From: Chitinophagaceae bacterium
Lineage (GTDB): Bacteria; Bacteroidota; Bacteroidia; Chitinophagales; Chitinophagaceae
Length of the DNA stretch: 64,000 nucleotides
Reading direction: 5' to 3'
NCBI GenBank assembly: GCA_019638615.1
Contig: JAHBTL010000004.1
Span: 1-64,000 of the forward strand
Shown here: positions 17,225 to 25,926 of the stretch, piece by piece
How the letters are laid out: each line of letters begins with the position of its first letter
Position numbering within the stretch: position 1 is the first letter of the stretch
Notes under the pieces: generated by a model
Told to the model about the DNA's origin: nothing
Database searches by the model: none
What the model saw: only the letters and a program-made list of their open reading frames with translations
Program-made: the position numbers and the translations under genes

Positions 17225-18508
17225 ATGAAAAGAGCAAAAAGGTATTTTACCATTTTACTGGCGTTGCTTGCCCTTCAGTCCGATTGTTTCGCGGGGAACA
17301 TGATAAACGAAGAAGGAAATGGTTACCGGGAGTTAAATGCCCGTGGAGGGCTATCGAACTTTTTCAGGAAAGCCACCAGGGGAGATTCAGTGAAAGTCGC
17401 CTATCTCGGCGGAAGCATCACCGCTCAAAACGGATGGCGTGTGTATTCGCTCGATTGGTTTAAACAACGTTTTCCCAAAGCTGCTTTTACAGAGATCAAT
17501 GCTGCTATCGGTGGAACAGGTTCTGACTTTGGCGTCTTCCGGTTGAACGACCAGGTATTGAAATTTGACCCTGATCTTGTTTTTGTGGAATTTGCCGTGA
17601 ACGACAGGAATACCCCGGCTGAAAAAATTACCCGCTCAATGGAAGGTATTGTCCGCCAGGTATGGCAGCATAACCCTTCAACCGATATCTGTTTCATCTA
17701 CACGCTGAGGGATAATTTCCTGGATACACTGCAAAACGCAACGCTTCCGCTTTCTGCAAAAACCATGGAGATAATCGCTGATAAGTACGGTGTTCCCAGC
17801 ATCAATTTCGTGTTCGAAGTAGCAGACCAGGTAAAGCATAGCAAACTGGTTTTTACAGGAGCGTCCAAAGAGTTGAACGGCATAAAGGTTTTCAGTCCTG
17901 ATGGCGTACATCCATATCCTGAAACCGGGCACCATATTTACCTGGAAGTGTTGCAACGTTCATTCGAAAAGATGATACCTCTGAAAGCAAGGCATACAAA
18001 AAAGCGCAAGCTCCCTGAACCCATTGCCCCCGATTATTTTGCACATACGCAGATGATCGGTCTTGAGAAAGTCAGCCTGAGTAAAGGCTGGGAGATCCTG
18101 CCAGTTAAAGATCATGCGGATTTTTCGGGGTTTGGCAGGTTCCTCTCCCGGGTTGGCGAAGCAGCTCCGGGAGAGACCCTCTCTTTCCGGTTCAAAGGCA
18201 CAACGGTAGGCATATATGATATTATGGGTCCCGGCGCGGGCAGAATAGAGGTAACGTTAGACGGACAGGTTAAAGATACTGTTTACAGGTTCAACGCCTA
18301 TTGCACCTACTGGCTGATGAGCTATTTCTTACTCGATCATCTGCCGGACAAAGAACACGAAGTTGTATTCAGGGTGATCCCCGAATCTTTTGATAAAGCC
18401 GCTATCCTGAAGATAAGAAACCAGACCATGACAGATCCGGAAAAGTATAAAAAGATCAATTGGTATGTGGGGAAGATACTTCTTGACGGTCAGCTATACA
18501 ACCCTTAA
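17225..18508 (+). CDS. SGNH/GDSL hydrolase, probable carbohydrate esterase
   Basis: A 427-residue secreted protein. After the signal peptide (about 1-23) the SGNH domain shows Ser64 in block I (YLGGSITAQ), Gly/Asn features in NAAIGGTGS and FAVNDR, and the Asp226-x-x-His229 pair in DGVHPYPETGHH. These give a complete Ser-His-Asp site. A C-terminal beta domain (about 290-427) resembles the added domain of acetyl esterases in PULs. It probably removes acetyl or other acyl groups from the polysaccharide in the periplasm. It starts 5 bases after the TIM-barrel gene. Confidence 0.85.
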   Translation: MKRAKRYFTILLALLALQSDCFAGNMINEEGNGYRELNARGGLSNFFRKATRGDSVKVAYLGGSITAQNGWRVYSLDWFKQRFPKAAFTEINAAIGGTGSDFGVFRLNDQVLKFDPDLVFVEFAVNDRNTPAEKITRSMEGIVRQVWQHNPSTDICFIYTLRDNFLDTLQNATLPLSAKTMEIIADKYGVPSINFVFEVADQVKHSKLVFTGASKELNGIKVFSPDGVHPYPETGHHIYLEVLQRSFEKMIPLKARHTKKRKLPEPIAPDYFAHTQMIGLEKVSLSKGWEILPVKDHADFSGFGRFLSRVGEAAPGETLSFRFKGTTVGIYDIMGPGAGRIEVTLDGQVKDTVYRFNAYCTYWLMSYFLLDHLPDKEHEVVFRVIPESFDKAAILKIRNQTMTDPEKYKKINWYVGKILLDGQLYNP

Positions 18509-18520
18509 AATTATATATCA

Positions 18521-20383
18521 ATGAGATCAATAAGCGTAATTTTGTTTTTTCTGACTTTTTTATGCCTTAGCAGCAATGGCCAGGCGTTGCCCGTGGATAT
18601 TATATCACCCAACGGAAAGCTTCGGGCATCATTTTACCTCGGTTCAGAGAAAGGAGAGTTATCATATAGTGTGGCATACCAGGGTAGGCCCGTAATATTA
18701 AAGTCGGCATTTGGCATTGCCTGGAACGGGATAAACTGGAATGATGAATTGATCCTGGAGGGCCAAACAAACAGGCAGCAGGACACAACCTGGCACCCGG
18801 TTTACGGCGAACGTAATGTAGTAAGAGATCATTTTAACGAGACAACACTCACGTTAGGCAAAAAAGGATTTGCCGGCAGGAAGTTGCAGATCGTGGTCAG
18901 GGCATATGATCAGGGCATCGCTTTCCGGTACACATTCCCCGAAGCGCCGGATGGAGGTCCTTATTTATATATAACAGGAGAAACTACCGGGTTTTCCTTT
19001 CCTGATAAAACAGAGGCATGGTATACGCCCCTTGCCCAGGCAACGTATCAATTATTACCGTTGAAAAACTTGCCCGGCGAATCGGAAAGACCCTTAACCC
19101 TGGAACTTCCCGGCGGATTGTATGTTTGCCTGGGTGAGGCCGATATGGTCAGTTATTCAAGGACAAAATTCAAATTAAGCATAGAAAGTCCTAATACGAT
19201 CCAATGTTCTATGTATGGCGCTGTGGATGAAATTGCGCCATTCAGCTCGCCCTGGCGGGTAATAATGGTGGCAGAAAAAGCAGGCGATTTGCTGGCAAAC
19301 AACGATCTCATCCTCAACCTGAACCCGCCCTTTGCTTTAAAAAATACCTCATGGATCAGGCCGGGAAAGGTAATGAGAGAAATGTCGTTGTCAACAGATG
19401 GGGCAAAAAAACTGGTTGATTTTGCGGTTGCTCGGCAATTACAATACATAGAATTTGATGCAGGCTGGTACGGAGATCAATATCGCTACTCGGCTGATGC
19501 AACAACCGAGAAGGCGGGACTCAATATACCGGAGGCGATCAGGTATGCGCGTTCACATGATATCGGAGTGATCTTATATGTCAATCAAAGGGCGTTGGAA
19601 ACACAGTTGGATTCCATTTTACCGGTTTATGAAAAGTGGGGCGTAGCCGGGATAAAATTTGGTTTTGTGCATGTGGGCTCACACCGCTGGACGACCTGGC
19701 TGCACGAAGCGGTTAAGAAATGCGCTCAATACCATTTAATGGTAGACATTCACGACGAATACCGGCCCACAGGTTTTAGCCGCACCTATCCGAACCTCAT
19801 GACGCAGGAAGGCATTCTTGGCAACGAGGGCATGCCCGATGCTGCGCACAACGCTACCTTGCCCTTTACCCGTTTTGTAGCAGGCGCCGCCGATTATACT
19901 TTCTGTTACTATTACCGGAAGGAGTTTGGGCATCCCGAACGCCATATCCGGACAACGCCCGCACACCAACTGGCGTTGCCGGTGATTTTCTACAGCCCGT
20001 GGCAATTTATGTATTGGTATGATAAACCCGAAGATTACCGGGGCGAGCCGGAGCTTGAATTCTGGGATGCGTTGCCGACCGTTTGGGGCGACACAAAGGT
20101 TGTTCAGGGCGATATTGGTAAATATATAACCGTTGCACGGAAAAGCGGAGAGAACTGGTTTGTGGGAACCATAACAGGTAACGACGGAAGAGATCTGAAA
20201 ATACCTCTGAATTTCCTGGATGCTGGGAAAAAGTATGAGGCAAGTATTTATTCGGACAATCCCGGGGTAAAGACGCGAACAAAAGTAGATATAAAGAGAA
20301 TGATAGTAAATGCATCCACGATACTGAGTGCCGGGTTGCAACCATCCGGCGGGCAGGCAATTCTAATCAGACCTATTAAATAA
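18521..20383 (+). CDS. glycoside hydrolase family 97
   Basis: A 620-residue secreted GH97 enzyme (signal to about residue 22, SSNGQ). The N-terminal beta-sandwich with SPNGKLRASFYL is followed by the catalytic barrel (from about 275) and a C-terminal beta domain. Glu430 and Glu436 in MTQEGILGNE have the six-residue spacing of the calcium-binding and acid glutamates of SusB. At the position of the retaining-type nucleophile Asp (GIKVDF in those enzymes) this protein has Gly381 (GIKFGF), so an inverting, SusB-like mechanism is expected. GH97 members act on alpha-glucosides or alpha-galactosides. It lies 12 bases behind the esterase gene. Confidence 0.88.
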   Translation: MRSISVILFFLTFLCLSSNGQALPVDIISPNGKLRASFYLGSEKGELSYSVAYQGRPVILKSAFGIAWNGINWNDELILEGQTNRQQDTTWHPVYGERNVVRDHFNETTLTLGKKGFAGRKLQIVVRAYDQGIAFRYTFPEAPDGGPYLYITGETTGFSFPDKTEAWYTPLAQATYQLLPLKNLPGESERPLTLELPGGLYVCLGEADMVSYSRTKFKLSIESPNTIQCSMYGAVDEIAPFSSPWRVIMVAEKAGDLLANNDLILNLNPPFALKNTSWIRPGKVMREMSLSTDGAKKLVDFAVARQLQYIEFDAGWYGDQYRYSADATTEKAGLNIPEAIRYARSHDIGVILYVNQRALETQLDSILPVYEKWGVAGIKFGFVHVGSHRWTTWLHEAVKKCAQYHLMVDIHDEYRPTGFSRTYPNLMTQEGILGNEGMPDAAHNATLPFTRFVAGAADYTFCYYYRKEFGHPERHIRTTPAHQLALPVIFYSPWQFMYWYDKPEDYRGEPELEFWDALPTVWGDTKVVQGDIGKYITVARKSGENWFVGTITGNDGRDLKIPLNFLDAGKKYEASIYSDNPGVKTRTKVDIKRMIVNASTILSAGLQPSGGQAILIRPIK

Positions 20384-20433
20384 TGCAGAAAGGAAAAGAG
20401 CATACATTGAACTAATTCAAATAAAAATATACG

Positions 20434-20550
20434 ATGAAAGGAAAGCAAATCTTAATAACCGAGATACTACTGTTGCTGATCTTCAGTTGTAAAATCCAGT
20501 CTTCTGTATTAACCATTTTGAAATATAACGAATCACCTTTTTTATTATGA
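20434..20550 (+). CDS. 38-codon lipoprotein-leader ORF, possibly a remnant
   Basis: ATG at 20434 opens a 38-residue frame that is little more than a lipoprotein signal: MKGKQIL, hydrophobic ILLLLIF, lipobox SC at Cys18-20 and a short tail. Its TGA overlaps the next start as ATGA (20547-20550), so translation could be coupled. The DNA is clearly related to 24128-24200, where the same leader begins a broken gene. It may be a decayed copy of that gene rather than a functional peptide. Confidence 0.4.
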   Translation: MKGKQILITEILLLLIFSCKIQSSVLTILKYNESPFLL

Positions 20551-23500
20551 TCCATTCCATCAATTTTTTCCGTAAGATTTCCAAACGTAAATTGACGGGG
20601 CTTACAGCTACCATAATGCTTTCACTGCTTTTTTCAATCAGTTGTAATTCACCTGCCAAAGACGCATCAGATGAAAAGACGTTATCGGAAGAAGAGAAGC
20701 ACCAGCCTGAAAATGCATTGCGGGGATTGAAATGGCCGGATGACCTGGATATTACTCTTTTTGCACACGAGCCGATGCTTGTTAACCCTACCAATATGGA
20801 TATTGATGAGAATGGAAGAGTATGGGTATGCGAAGGTTATAATTACCGCTATACTCTTCACCGGGATAACCCCTATGATAAAGCAGGAGACCGGATCGTG
20901 ATAATGGAAGATACGGACGGGGACGGGAAGGCTGATAAGCAAACCGTATTTTACCAGGGAGAAGATATCAACTCTGCGCTGGGCATTGCCGTATTGGGCA
21001 ATAAAGTAATCATATCAAGAAGCCCGGATGTATTCCTATTTACAGATGAGAACGGGGATGGCGTGGCGGATAAAAAAGACACCTTATTTACCGGCATAGG
21101 CGGCACCGAACATGACCATGCCATTCACGCTTTTAATTTTGGCCCCGACGGAAAACTATATTTCAATTTCGGAAATGTGGGCGACAGTTTAAAAGATAAG
21201 AATGGTAAACTTTTAAAGGATATATATGGAAATGATATTACCAGTGGTGGTAACCCCTGGCGGCAGGGCATGACCTTCCGCTGTGATATGGAAGGGAAAA
21301 ATATCGAAGTGCTGGGCAACAATTTCCGTAACCCTTATGAAGTAACTGAAGACTCCTATGGTACCTTATGGCAATCCGATAATGATGACGATGGGAATAG
21401 AGGAGTGCGTATTAATTATGTAATGCAGTACGGTAATTTTGGATATCGGGATGAGATGACCGGGGCTTCCTGGCCGGAACGCCGCATAAACCTTGAAGAT
21501 TCAATTCCTTTCCGCCACTGGCACCTGAATGATCCCGGGGTGGTGCCCAATATGCTTCAAACCGGCGCAGGTTCCCCAACGGGCATTCTTGTATATGAAG
21601 GAGTGCTGTTACCTGAACGCTTCCGCAATCAACTGATACACACGGATGCAGGCCCCAATGTAGCTAGATCTTACGCTGTATCTGACGATGGTGCGGGCTA
21701 TAAAGCCACGATCAACAATATTGCAGAGGGAACCAGCGACAACTGGTTCAGACCTTCCGATGTGTGCGTGGCACCCGATGGCTCGGTGATGATCGCCGAC
21801 TGGTATGATCCCGGGGTGGGCGGCCATAATATCGGTGACTTCAAGAAGGGCAGGATATTCAGGGTAACTCCTGCAGGACAAACAAAATACACTATTCCAT
21901 CTATTGATCTTTCGGATGCCGATGGAGCGGTAACCGCGCTCAAAAGCCCTAATCGCTCCACCCGTTATCTTGCCTGGCAAAAGCTACATAGCATGGGCGG
22001 TGATGCCGCTGCAGCTTTGGAAAAGCTATATCACTCTGATAATTCCCGGTATCGTGCGAGAGCGCTCTGGTTGTTGAGCAAGATGCCCGGCAAAGGATTT
22101 GCTTATGTGCTGGAAGCCATAAAAGATAAAGACCCCAATATCAGGATCACTGCATTAAGAGCAGGATTGCAGATAAACGCCGATACGGTTGCGCTGGTGC
22201 AGGCGCTGGTTAATGACAACAACATACAGGTAAAACGTGAAGCCGCCCTGGCATTGCATCACAATCACTCCGCAGGCGCTGCAGCATTGTGGGCGCAACT
22301 GGCAAAGCAATACGATGGCAATGACAGGTGGTACCTGGAAGCACTTGGTATTGGTGCAGACAGGAAATGGGATACCTTTTTACCTGCCTGGCTCCAACTG
22401 GTAAACAACGACTGGAACAATGCAGCCGGAAAAGATATCATCTGGAGAGCCAGAACAGCTATTGCGCTCCCCATGCTGGTTAATATAATCTCTGACCCCG
22501 ATACCGATCCTCACGGGCAACTGAAATTTTTCCGGGCTTTCGATTTCTATAAAGGACCGGAAAAGCAAAAGGCGTTGTTTTCCCTGCTGGCTGCTGGCCA
22601 TCCGCAACAGGACTATATTGACGCCATCACTATTTTGCAGCTTGACAGTAAAACCCCTCAAACAGGATTATTGAAAAAAGCAATTGACAACGGGCTGAAA
22701 AATACAGAAGGAACTCATACTTATATAGACATTGTGAGAAAATACGGTATTAAAAATAAGAACAGGGAATTTCTGGCTATGGCAGCAAAAAGCGATGATA
22801 AGGATACGCAGACCGATGCTATACGCCTTGTACTGGAATCCGGTGGCACAAGCGTTGTAAGGAATATTTTGTTTGGTAGTGACACGGCTGATGCAAAAAG
22901 AATGGCAGGGCTGCTTGCAGGAACAGACAACGATAATGCAAAAACGCTGCTGCTGCAATTTATAACGGATACAGGTGTGAACAGCGGGCTTCGCATAGCA
23001 GCCGTAAAGCAACTGGCGACCGGGTGGAGAGGAGAAACAGCCCTCCTTGAGCTGGTAAAAAATAAAAAATTGCCTGAAGATCTTAGGGCAACAGCTACAG
23101 ACATCTTTTCCAAAACCAGTCGTAAAAACCTGAGAAAAGAGGCGGCTAAATACTTGACGCTGGCTGACCAGACAGGTACACTCCCTCCCATATCGCAAAT
23201 GCTTGCGGTAAAGGGCAATGCCGATTCCGGGGCTTTGGTATTTACCACATATTGTGGGGTCTGTCACCAGGTAAACGGGAAAGGCATTGAGTTCGGTCCC
23301 GACCTGTCGGAAATCGGTACCAAGCTGCCTCCTGAAGCGCTGTATACCGCCATCATCAAACCATCGGAAGGTATCAGCTTTGGCTTTGAGGGCTATACAT
23401 TCAAGCTGAAAAACGGGGCGGAGCTGACCGGGTATATTATCAGTGAAACAGAAGATGGGATCGGTATAAGAATGATCGGAGGCACAACGGAAAAATATAA

Positions 23501-23627
23501 GAAAGCCGAAATAGCCGGTAGGACTGCCATGCAGCAATCCCTGATGCCGGAAGGGCTTGCGGAGGGAATGGGCGCCACGCAACTGGAAAACCTTGTAGCG
23601 TACTTGTCGCAACTGAAGAAGAAGTGA
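20547..23627 (+). CDS. PVC-type lipoprotein dehydrogenase with HEAT repeats and cytochrome c
   Basis: A 1026-residue exported lipoprotein (lipobox SISC near residue 33). The N-terminal propeller (about 55-430) matches the membrane-bound dehydrogenase domain first described in Pirellula/Verrucomicrobium: LRGLKWPDDLDITLFAHEPML-type opening, DTDGDGKADK and DENGDGVADK calcium loops and the late VAPDGSVMIADWYDPG block. HEAT-like repeats follow (about 470-870). The C-terminal cytochrome c has one haem site, Cys903-Gly-Val-Cys906-His907, with a MPEGLAEG segment for the axial Met. It probably oxidises a sugar in the periplasm and passes electrons to the respiratory chain. It is the last PUL 1 gene. 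Confidence 0.87.
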   Translation: MIHSINFFRKISKRKLTGLTATIMLSLLFSISCNSPAKDASDEKTLSEEEKHQPENALRGLKWPDDLDITLFAHEPMLVNPTNMDIDENGRVWVCEGYNYRYTLHRDNPYDKAGDRIVIMEDTDGDGKADKQTVFYQGEDINSALGIAVLGNKVIISRSPDVFLFTDENGDGVADKKDTLFTGIGGTEHDHAIHAFNFGPDGKLYFNFGNVGDSLKDKNGKLLKDIYGNDITSGGNPWRQGMTFRCDMEGKNIEVLGNNFRNPYEVTEDSYGTLWQSDNDDDGNRGVRINYVMQYGNFGYRDEMTGASWPERRINLEDSIPFRHWHLNDPGVVPNMLQTGAGSPTGILVYEGVLLPERFRNQLIHTDAGPNVARSYAVSDDGAGYKATINNIAEGTSDNWFRPSDVCVAPDGSVMIADWYDPGVGGHNIGDFKKGRIFRVTPAGQTKYTIPSIDLSDADGAVTALKSPNRSTRYLAWQKLHSMGGDAAAALEKLYHSDNSRYRARALWLLSKMPGKGFAYVLEAIKDKDPNIRITALRAGLQINADTVALVQALVNDNNIQVKREAALALHHNHSAGAAALWAQLAKQYDGNDRWYLEALGIGADRKWDTFLPAWLQLVNNDWNNAAGKDIIWRARTAIALPMLVNIISDPDTDPHGQLKFFRAFDFYKGPEKQKALFSLLAAGHPQQDYIDAITILQLDSKTPQTGLLKKAIDNGLKNTEGTHTYIDIVRKYGIKNKNREFLAMAAKSDDKDTQTDAIRLVLESGGTSVVRNILFGSDTADAKRMAGLLAGTDNDNAKTLLLQFITDTGVNSGLRIAAVKQLATGWRGETALLELVKNKKLPEDLRATATDIFSKTSRKNLRKEAAKYLTLADQTGTLPPISQMLAVKGNADSGALVFTTYCGVCHQVNGKGIEFGPDLSEIGTKLPPEALYTAIIKPSEGISFGFEGYTFKLKNGAELTGYIISETEDGIGIRMIGGTTEKYKKAEIAGRTAMQQSLMPEGLAEGMGATQLENLVAYLSQLKKK

Positions 23628-23708
23628 TCGCTATTTAAGTCGCACCGGGGAGGCTTCATGCAAAGCTATTGCGGGCAGTCATGAAACCCTGGTACTGAGG
23701 TTTTCGCC

Positions 23709-24138
23709 GTGGTCTCATCCTTCACACAATTATCTGGCTGTGAAGACCCCGGTGGCACAAGGGATGCTATCAGGCTGGATTTGTTTTATACTGATAAATA
23801 TACACGGCAACCACTGGTAGCAGAAGATATCAGGCTTGCTTCTGTTGAGGATATCATAGCCATGAAGACAGATATTGTTCAGCGGGCAGGAAGAAAAAAA
23901 GATTTTGGGATATACATGCCCTGCTTGACAGCTATACCATAAAGCAAATGATTGCCTTGCATAAAGAAAGATACCCTATAACCACGATGAAAAGCTGATC
24001 CTACAAAATTTTACCAACTTCGTACAAGCCGACGGAGACTTTGATCCGGTTTGCCTGTTACAAAAGCATTGAGAAATCGTTCGGTACGATATAGCAACAG
24101 CGGTACAATCTGTAATAAAAAGATACAAAGGAAAGTAA
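23709..24138 (+). pseudogene. AbiEii-type nucleotidyltransferase remnant
   Basis: Three reading frames joined end to end give one family: IRLDLFYTDKYT and DIIAMKTDIVQRAGRKKDF (frame from 23709), then WDIHALLDSYT and MIALHKERYP after a shift near 23905, then NHDEKLILQNFTNF and GDFDPVCLL after a second shift near 23975. An in-frame TGA at 24070 replaces the expected Trp of a KHWEIV motif. This is the pattern of the nucleotidyl transferase AbiEii/AbiGii toxin family found widely in Bacteroidota. The N-terminal catalytic half is missing, so the gene is dead. Confidence 0.75.
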
Positions 24139-24437
24139 AACAAATCTTCATAAGCGCAATCTTCCTGTTGCTGATCTTCGGTTGTAAAAACCAACCTTCC
24201 AACAATAGCCATATCCAATCCGCGGCTTCATAATCGCTGCTCCGCGGTGTTGAAACGATGGATTATTATTCCCGTCTCATTGATTTTTTACATGACAGGA
24301 ATTTTAATACCATCATTTTCCAGTTAGCGGATGAGCAGGGATCGGCTAACATGTTCAAATCCCTTCCCGGAACTAAAAATAGGCGAAGGATTGTATGTAC
24401 CGCCCTCACCGCAATACCAAGGATCATTTTATTATAA
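24128..24437 (+). pseudogene. degraded lipoprotein hydrolase start
   Basis: One frame encodes a lipoprotein leader (KQIFISAIFLLLIFGCKNQ) up to TAA at 24231-24233. The same frame then continues with RGVETMDYYSRLIDF and NFNTIIFQLADEQG, and ends at 24437. The second part resembles the first barrel strands of exported TIM-barrel glycosidases such as GH20 (the RGV...LIDFL...FNT...L-DEQG layout). The internal stop, lost start codon and early end show decay. The leader DNA is a duplicate of that at 20434. The rest up to 24490 shows nothing else. Confidence 0.5.
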
Positions 24438-24490
24438 TATAAGTTCCCTGATTTTTCTACGCAAATGAACGACCGGTATTGTGTTTGTGT

Positions 24491-25900
24491 TTAATTTTTC
24501 GACAACTGGTCTTCCACCCGCTGGATGGTTTTGCTGTGTTGTTCCAATAATAAAAGCAGTTGTTGCACTGTTACAGGGTGCTTATCAGAGATATCATATC
24601 TTTCCGAGATATCTTCATTCAAATGATATAATACAGGCTTATCCAATTTTTTTAATGCATCAGGATAACCCACTTCGCTATTGCCATACAACAACAACTT
24701 GTACGCTCCTTTACGAACAGCCACCAATGTATCGGCATGATAATAATACATTTCATCGCGTGGGCTTTTATTGCTTTTGCCTGATAAAACACCGCTTAAA
24801 TCATAGCCATCATACACCCTGTCTGCCGGGAGATCGGCCCCTGCCAGTTTAGCGAACGTAGGGAGGATATCCAGGCTGCTGCCAATTTCCGTAACCTGCC
24901 CAGCAACAACATTTCCTTTACTCCATATAATGGCAGGCACGCGCACGCCGCCTTCATAGCTGTTCCCTTTCGCGCCATAGAAGGGGCCTGATGAACCGCC
25001 CAGCTCTTTAAATAATTTCCACGGGCCATTATCGCTGATAAAAACAATATAAGTATTATCGTCAATGCCATTTTGCTTCAATGCTTTCAGTATTTCTCCA
25101 ACGCTCCAGTCAATTTCTTTAATAATATCACCGTAAATACCTCTTGCGCTTTTACCCGCAAATTTGGGATTGGGAAATAAGGGCACATGTGGCATGGAAT
25201 GAGCGAAATAAATAAAGAAAGGTTCTTTTTTATTTGCAGTGATAAACTTCACTGTTTCCTCGGTATATCGTTGCGTTAACGTATTTTGTATAGCGGGCTT
25301 TTCTACAATATCCTTATTCCGGTAAAGCGGCACCTGGAAATATTCATTCCTCGGTTCGGTTATAGCTTTCAGGTAAGGAACAGCATCAATTTTGTCCATA
25401 TCGTTACTGTAAGGAAGTCCAAAATAATAATCAAAGCCATTGTTAAGCGGCATGTATTGCGGTAGACTGCCCAAATGCCATTTGCCGATCATGGCAGTAT
25501 GATATCCTTTTTGCTTTAATAATTCAGCAACAGTTACTTCACTTTCCGGTAATCCTCCTTTTGATTTGGGAAACAATACCCTTGCCTGTATTGTTCCCTG
25601 CATGCCGCTGCGTATGGGTAAGCGGCCGGTTATCAATCCGGCTCTTGAGGGGGTACATACATTGGCTGCTACATAAAAATTTGTCCACTTCTGTCCTTCA
25701 AGTGCAAGCCGGTCTATATTAGGTGTTTTAATGGTCGGATTACCGTTAATGCTTAAATCTCCATAGCCCTGGTCGTCGGTAAGTATTAAAATAAAATTCG
25801 GGCGTTTGTCCGAAGATTTTCCCTGGGCAGAAACAATATGTATTTCTGATACAAAGAACAGCATGACAAAACCAATTGATATGACCCTCTTGTTATTCAT
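24491..25900 (-). CDS. S1 family sulfatase (third in PUL 2)
   Basis: A 469-residue exported arylsulfatase-type enzyme (signal to about residue 26). The formylglycine site is Cys82 in VCTPSRAGLITGR, the canonical C-x-P-S-R form. Metal ligands are the LTDDQG pair (Asp42-Asp43) and the later SDNGPW. The GKWHLG motif is present. It removes sulfate from a sulfated glycan in the periplasm; an anaerobic- or aerobic-type maturase is needed but not encoded in the window. It is the last gene of the SusCD-sulfatase operon, 26 bases after the preceding sulfatase. Confidence 0.92.
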   Translation of the reverse strand: MNNKRVISIGFVMLFFVSEIHIVSAQGKSSDKRPNFILILTDDQGYGDLSINGNPTIKTPNIDRLALEGQKWTNFYVAANVCTPSRAGLITGRLPIRSGMQGTIQARVLFPKSKGGLPESEVTVAELLKQKGYHTAMIGKWHLGSLPQYMPLNNGFDYYFGLPYSNDMDKIDAVPYLKAITEPRNEYFQVPLYRNKDIVEKPAIQNTLTQRYTEETVKFITANKKEPFFIYFAHSMPHVPLFPNPKFAGKSARGIYGDIIKEIDWSVGEILKALKQNGIDDNTYIVFISDNGPWKLFKELGGSSGPFYGAKGNSYEGGVRVPAIIWSKGNVVAGQVTEIGSSLDILPTFAKLAGADLPADRVYDGYDLSGVLSGKSNKSPRDEMYYYHADTLVAVRKGAYKLLLYGNSEVGYPDALKKLDKPVLYHLNEDISERYDISDKHPVTVQQLLLLLEQHSKTIQRVEDQLSKN

Positions 25901-25926
25901 ATTGGAAGTTATTAATCGTTTTGGAT

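Noticed and set aside
19736..20341. 201-codon minus-strand frame opposite GH97
   Set aside because: Shadow frame; the plus strand has clear GH97 motifs.
22668..23612. 314-codon minus-strand frame opposite the dehydrogenase
   Set aside because: Cys/Phe-rich shadow of a well-supported gene with no family likeness.
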